Shown piece after piece: positions 60,781-64,000 of a stretch of 64,000 nucleotides of DNA. The notes under the pieces are model-generated. The model made no database searches and had not been told where the DNA came from. It saw nothing but the letters and a program-made list of their open reading frames with translations. The first letter of the stretch is position 1. Every line of letters begins with the position of its first letter. The translations under genes were made by a program, and so were the position numbers. The stretch is from Pedobacter yulinensis (GTDB lineage Bacteria; Bacteroidota; Bacteroidia; Sphingobacteriales; Sphingobacteriaceae), in contig NZ_KZ686269.1 in the NCBI RefSeq assembly GCF_003029735.1, forward strand, positions 496,001 to 560,000, written 5' to 3'.

Positions 60781-61203
60781 ATGAAAACCATAAAAATATT
60801 TGTCCTTATCCTGGTCGCCTTTGCGGCGTGCCAATCAGCGCCAGATTACAAAGACGTACGGAATGACGTAACGGCATTTCACGACTCACTCATGCTGCGC
60901 CATGAGCATTTAATTACGAACCAGATGAAGCTTGATACCTTGTTGAGACAGCAGCCGGCCGGCAGCCCCGCAGACAGTGCTGCAAGAAACATGGCCATCA
61001 GGCAGACCCTTGCCGGCCTGCAGCAGGCCGAAAAAGATATGGATGATTGGATGCATGCCTTCGAGCCGGATGCGACCGGCAAAAGCAACGAAGAGGCCGT
61101 CCGGTATTTTCAAAAAGAAAAGATCAAGGTTGCCGCTATAGACAAGCGTTATAAGCGCGAGCTTGCCGCTTCAGATTCACTTTTAAAAGTATTGAAGAAA
61201 TGA
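60781..61203 (+). CDS. Small helical lipoprotein, function unknown
   Basis: 140 residues. Lipoprotein signal MKTIKIFVLILVAFAAC with lipobox Cys17. The mature part is nearly all helix (DVRNDVTAFHDSLMLRHEHL; LAGLQQAEKDMDDWMHAFEP), rich in His, Met and charged residues, which could bind copper or haem, though no defined motif is seen. Its last four bases (ATGA) overlap the start of the SCO gene, so the two are translated together and probably work together. The 238 bases before it contain no gene or recognised RNA. Confidence 0.75.
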   Translation: MKTIKIFVLILVAFAACQSAPDYKDVRNDVTAFHDSLMLRHEHLITNQMKLDTLLRQQPAGSPADSAARNMAIRQTLAGLQQAEKDMDDWMHAFEPDATGKSNEEAVRYFQKEKIKVAAIDKRYKRELAASDSLLKVLKK

Positions 61204-61862
61204 AGCAGCTGAAATTCTACCGTTTTACGGGTTGGCTCTTGCTGGCCTTGTTTCTGAGCGTGCAGGGCTGCAGGCCAAAAAGCGAGCGGCTGCCATTCCT
61301 GAGCACCGAGCTTGTAGATAAAATGGAAAATGGCAAACTTATACAGGATACCGTACCAAAAGTGATCCCGCCGTTCTCGCTTCGCAACCAGGACAGCCTT
61401 GTTCTGGACAACAGTACATTTGCCGGCAAAATATATGTAGCCGACTTCTTTTTTACGACTTGTCCCACCATCTGCCCGGTCATGCACCGCAACCTGCTTT
61501 CGGTTTATCAGCAATTTGCAGACGAGCCGCGTGTCATGTTTCTTTCACATACCATAGACGTCAAGTACGACACACCCTCGCGCCTAAAGGCGTATGCGGG
61601 TAAATTGGGTATTGATACCCGTCGGTGGCAATTTGCCTGGGGAACCAGGGATTCTATTTACAATTTGGCGCAGAAACATTATCTGGTCAGCGTAGGCGAG
61701 GAGAGAGCTGCTCCCGGTGGATTCGTACACCAGGGCTACCTGGTGCTCGTTGACGGCAAAGGACGCATCAGGGGAGCTTACGATGGCACCGTTGAGGCAG
61801 AGGCCAAAAAGCTTTCCGCCGGTATCAGGTCCCTTTTAGCAGAAGAGGAAGATTCAAAGTAA
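61200..61862 (+). CDS. SCO1/SenC-family copper chaperone/thiol protein
   Basis: 220 residues with an N-terminal lipoprotein-like signal (LLLALFLSVQGC). FFFTTCPTICPVMHRNLLSV has the C88-x3-C92 pair and FLSHTIDVKYDTPSRL the copper-binding His. It is a close paralogue of the SCO at 59450: the active-site wording and the FVHQGYLVLVD/GAYDGT ending are shared. The divergent arrangement of two SCO genes suggests an inverted duplication followed by specialisation. Coupled by ATGA overlap to the lipoprotein gene before it. Confidence 0.93.
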   Translation: MKQLKFYRFTGWLLLALFLSVQGCRPKSERLPFLSTELVDKMENGKLIQDTVPKVIPPFSLRNQDSLVLDNSTFAGKIYVADFFFTTCPTICPVMHRNLLSVYQQFADEPRVMFLSHTIDVKYDTPSRLKAYAGKLGIDTRRWQFAWGTRDSIYNLAQKHYLVSVGEERAAPGGFVHQGYLVLVDGKGRIRGAYDGTVEAEAKKLSAGIRSLLAEEEDSK

Positions 61863-61930
61863 AAGCATTGTTATTAAGTTTGAGTGCTTTTTTGTTAACT
61901 TGCCCGCACCAAAAGAAAACTAACCAAAGA

Positions 61931-62938
61931 ATGAAGCCCCTCTCTATAAAAGACATCGCTAAAAAGGCCAGTGTTTCCATCACTACTGTATCATTCATTC
62001 TCAACGGCAAAGCGCGGGAAAAACGCATCAGTGAGGAAGTGATCAAAAAGGTCGAAGATATCATCAAAGAGATTGGCTACAAACCCAACCAGATAGCCCG
62101 CAGCCTGCGTACCGGAAACACCAAAACAATCGGCCTGCTCGTAGAAGACATCTCCAATCCGTTTTTTGCGTCAATTGCCAGGCTGATCGAAGACAAGGCG
62201 TACAAGAAAGGGTATAAGATCAGTTATTCGAGCACTGAAAACGATATGGAAAAGGCGAACAGCCTGATCAATATGTTCCGCACCCGTAAGGTAGATGCCT
62301 ATATTATTGCGCCGGTGGCCGGTATCGAACCGGTAATCCGGGAACTGATCGATGACCGCAAGCCGGTGGTCTTTTTTGACCGTACGCTTGCAGGCGTGTC
62401 TACAGGTTCAGTGGTAGTAGATAATTTCAGCGGTGCCTATGAAGCCACCAAACACCACATCCTGGAGGGGAGAAAGAACATCGCGCTCGTGACCGTCGAC
62501 ATGGATGTGGAGCAGATCAATGAACGTTTCGAAGGTTATAAAAAAGCTCTGAAAGACGCGAAGATAGATTTCAGGTCGGAACTTGTCACTAAAATTGACT
62601 TTTCCCTGAGCCGGGAATCAACCGTACGTGAGTTGGTAACTATGTTCGAGGCAAGGCCGGAAATGGATGCGGTGCTTTTTGCCACCAATTACCTAGCAGT
62701 TAGCGGCTTAATGGCAATCAAAGAGTTGGGTAAGGAGATTGGCAAGCAGTTCGCGGTTATTGCTTACGATGACCATGATATTTTCAGGCTGCATACGCCG
62801 CAAATCTCGGTGGTAGATCAGCCCATCGAGCAGATCGCAGACAATGTGATCGACCTGATTCTAAACAAACTCAGTTCGGGCGACAAACTCAAGGAAATTG
62901 ACAAGGTTAAACTGATGCCCAAGCTGATTATTCGTTAA
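61931..62938 (+). CDS. LacI-family transcriptional regulator
   Basis: The frame opens at 61868; the ATG at 61931 gives the standard LacI start MKPLSIKDIAKKASVSITTV (335 residues). The helix-turn-helix (5-25) and hinge (YKPNQIARSLRTGNTKTIGL) are complete, followed by a periplasmic-binding-protein-like effector domain (LVEDISNPFFASIARLIED to VVDQPIEQIADNVIDLIL). It probably senses a sugar or sugar phosphate. Its regulon cannot be assigned; no sugar transport or catabolic operon adjoins it on its own strand. A -7 candidate TAAGTTTG is at 61875-61882. Ends 16 bases before a two-way terminator. Confidence 0.93.
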   Translation: MKPLSIKDIAKKASVSITTVSFILNGKAREKRISEEVIKKVEDIIKEIGYKPNQIARSLRTGNTKTIGLLVEDISNPFFASIARLIEDKAYKKGYKISYSSTENDMEKANSLINMFRTRKVDAYIIAPVAGIEPVIRELIDDRKPVVFFDRTLAGVSTGSVVVDNFSGAYEATKHHILEGRKNIALVTVDMDVEQINERFEGYKKALKDAKIDFRSELVTKIDFSLSRESTVRELVTMFEARPEMDAVLFATNYLAVSGLMAIKELGKEIGKQFAVIAYDDHDIFRLHTPQISVVDQPIEQIADNVIDLILNKLSSGDKLKEIDKVKLMPKLIIR

Positions 62939-62951
62939 ACCTGGTGAACGC

Positions 62952-62984
62952 AAAAAAAGACCGGCCAATTGGCCGGTCTTTTCT
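62952..62984. terminator. Two-way intrinsic terminator
   Basis: Perfectly self-complementary AAAGACCGGCC-AATT-GGCCGGTCTTT (62956-62981) flanked by A run and T run, between the LacI gene and the convergent mutase gene ending at 62986. Confidence 0.9.
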
Positions 62985-62985
62985 G

Positions 62986-64000
62986 TTAAACACCCAGGTC
63001 TTTCATGACCGAGTCTATTTTTTCGCTGAGCTGCCGGTCTGTTGCGGCAAATGCCGTACTGTCTGGAAGCGACGTATTTACGCTGCAGTAAAACTTGATT
63101 TTAGGTTCGGTACCAGAGGGCCGGGCAGAAACGATGCTTCCGTCCTCAGTGATGAACTGCAGTACATCAGACTTGGGTAGCTCGAGCTGCCTGGTTGTCT
63201 TGGTCTGCAGATCAGTTTCAATACCCTGTTCATAGTCTTTCAGTGTCAACACCGCTGAGCCGCCAAGCGTGGCCGGAGGGTTGTTTCTGAATTTTTCCAT
63301 CAGTGCCTTGATTTCTTCGGCACCAGACTTGCCTTTTTTCGTTATCGATACAAGCTCTTCTTTGTAAAAACCATACTCCTCATACATACCGATCAGGGCC
63401 TCGAACAGGCTGCTGCCTTTGTCCTTGTAAAAGGCTGTCATTTCTGCTATAAAGGCAGCAGAAACAACGGCATCCTTGTCGCGCACCAGGTCGCCCACCA
63501 GGTAACCATAGCTTTCCTCGCCGCCGCCGATAAAGTAAGCTTTGCCTTCCAGTTCGGTCATTAGCTGGCCAATGTATTTAAAGCCGGTAAGGGTGTTGTA
63601 GTATTTTACCTGTTTTTTCGAAGCGATTGCTTCAATCAGGTTGGAAGTTACGATGGTTTTGACAATATATTGGTTACCATCCAGTTTACCTTTTTCTTCC
63701 CAGGCGCTAAGCAGGTAATTGATCAGCAGGCTGCCGGTCTGATTGCCGTTCAGCAGCACAAACTCACCTTCCAGATTTTTTACGGCAATACCCACGCGGT
63801 CAGCATCGGGGTCGGTGGCCAGAACGAGGTCAGCATCTATTTCTGCAGCTTTACGCAGCGCCAGGGTCATCGCCTCCTTTTCTTCCGGGTTCGGGTAAAC
63901 CACAGTCGGGAAGTTGCCATCTGGCTGACTTTGCTCTTCAACCACATGAACATTGGTAAATCCAAACCGGGACAATGCCTTGGGGACCAAAGTGATACCC
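62986..64000 (-). CDS. Phosphoglucomutase/phosphomannomutase family protein, C-terminal part, cut by right edge
   Basis: The frame is open to the edge, and the sequence continues upstream without a start (GITLVPKALSRFGF), so the gene begins beyond the window. Visible motifs are DLVLATDPDADRVGIAV (magnesium-binding DPDADR loop), GGGEESYGYLVGDLVRDKDA (sugar-binding loop, GGEES) and the C-terminal phosphate-binding SARPSGTEPKIKFYCS. The N-terminal catalytic phosphoserine loop is not visible. The family interconverts 1- and 6-phosphates of glucose or mannose. The sequence type is the long Bacteroidota/Firmicutes PGM (about 570 residues), of which about 338 are seen. Confidence 0.94.
   Translation of the reverse strand, partial: GITLVPKALSRFGFTNVHVVEEQSQPDGNFPTVVYPNPEEKEAMTLALRKAAEIDADLVLATDPDADRVGIAVKNLEGEFVLLNGNQTGSLLINYLLSAWEEKGKLDGNQYIVKTIVTSNLIEAIASKKQVKYYNTLTGFKYIGQLMTELEGKAYFIGGGEESYGYLVGDLVRDKDAVVSAAFIAEMTAFYKDKGSSLFEALIGMYEEYGFYKEELVSITKKGKSGAEEIKALMEKFRNNPPATLGGSAVLTLKDYEQGIETDLQTKTTRQLELPKSDVLQFITEDGSIVSARPSGTEPKIKFYCSVNTSLPDSTAFAATDRQLSEKIDSVMKDLGV

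Noticed and set aside
60561..60866. 101-codon plus-strand open frame between the Cys-containing protein and the lipoprotein
   Set aside because: Low-complexity, no motif, and it overlaps the well-supported lipoprotein gene at 60781 in another frame.
1..64000. tRNA genes, CRISPR arrays, insertion sequences, phage genes, replication origin
   Set aside because: No T-loop/anticodon arrangement, spaced direct repeats, transposase or integrase motifs, or DnaA-box cluster was noticed on either strand by eye; a tRNAscan or IS search would settle it.

Overview
The window looks like a chromosome segment of a Bacteroidota bacterium, most likely Sphingobacteriaceae (Pedobacter/Mucilaginibacter-like). 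The evidence is SusC/SusD/SusE-type proteins, a hybrid two-component glycan sensor, ECF sigma/FecR regulation, many periplasmic glycosidases, and promoter -7 elements of the Bacteroidota form TAnnTTTG. No tRNA, rRNA operon, insertion sequence or CRISPR array was seen.

Positions 1-25994 (+ strand) hold a sulfated-glycan and rhamnose locus. Genes run in order: a sulfatase cut by the left edge, an NPP-type phosphodiesterase, two more sulfatases, a 1332-residue hybrid two-component regulator, a GH2 glycosidase, a fourth sulfatase, two GH43 enzymes flanking an aldose 1-epimerase, then L-rhamnose use (RhaT symporter, isomerase RhaI, rhamnulokinase-like RhaB, fused aldolase/dehydrogenase RhaEW) and a GntR-type regulator. 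Two Gfo/Idh/MocA oxidoreductases follow. The logic is desulfation and trimming outside the cytoplasm, then uptake and breakdown of rhamnose. A sulfated rhamnose-containing polymer such as ulvan is a reasonable guess, but no lyase, rhamnosidase or SusCD pair for this locus lies inside the window.

Positions 26101-28213 (- strand) hold a DUF1080 protein and a Tat-type Gfo/Idh/MocA oxidoreductase. With the two oxidoreductases just before them they form a candidate oxidative (3-keto) glycoside-cleavage module.

Positions 28594-42985 (+ strand) are a second, separately controlled polysaccharide locus: ECF sigma factor, FecR anti-sigma, SusC with an STN signalling domain, SusD, a SusE-like lipoprotein, GH76, a beta-helix GH28/GH49-like enzyme, GH105 and GH97. 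An intrinsic terminator sits between the SusE-like gene and the enzymes. The enzymes suggest a uronate-bearing, mannose-containing glycan.

From 43 kb on the content is mostly core: a candidate small RNA or attenuator before ubiX, mtaB, lgt, an inositol-monophosphatase-family gene, nfu-type scaffold, purB, a DUF72 gene, 1-Cys peroxiredoxin, cold shock gene, a DUF2723 membrane protein, a sigma-54-type response regulator, rnpB (RNase P RNA), a cytochrome c/SCO cluster, a LacI regulator and a phosphoglucomutase/phosphomannomutase cut by the right edge. The most unusual item is at 49.7-51.7 kb: an ECF sigma factor followed by one protein that joins an anti-sigma-like cytosolic segment, a membrane helix and a complete trypsin-like protease, divergent from a Thr-rich mini-lipoprotein across a 9-bp inverted repeat.
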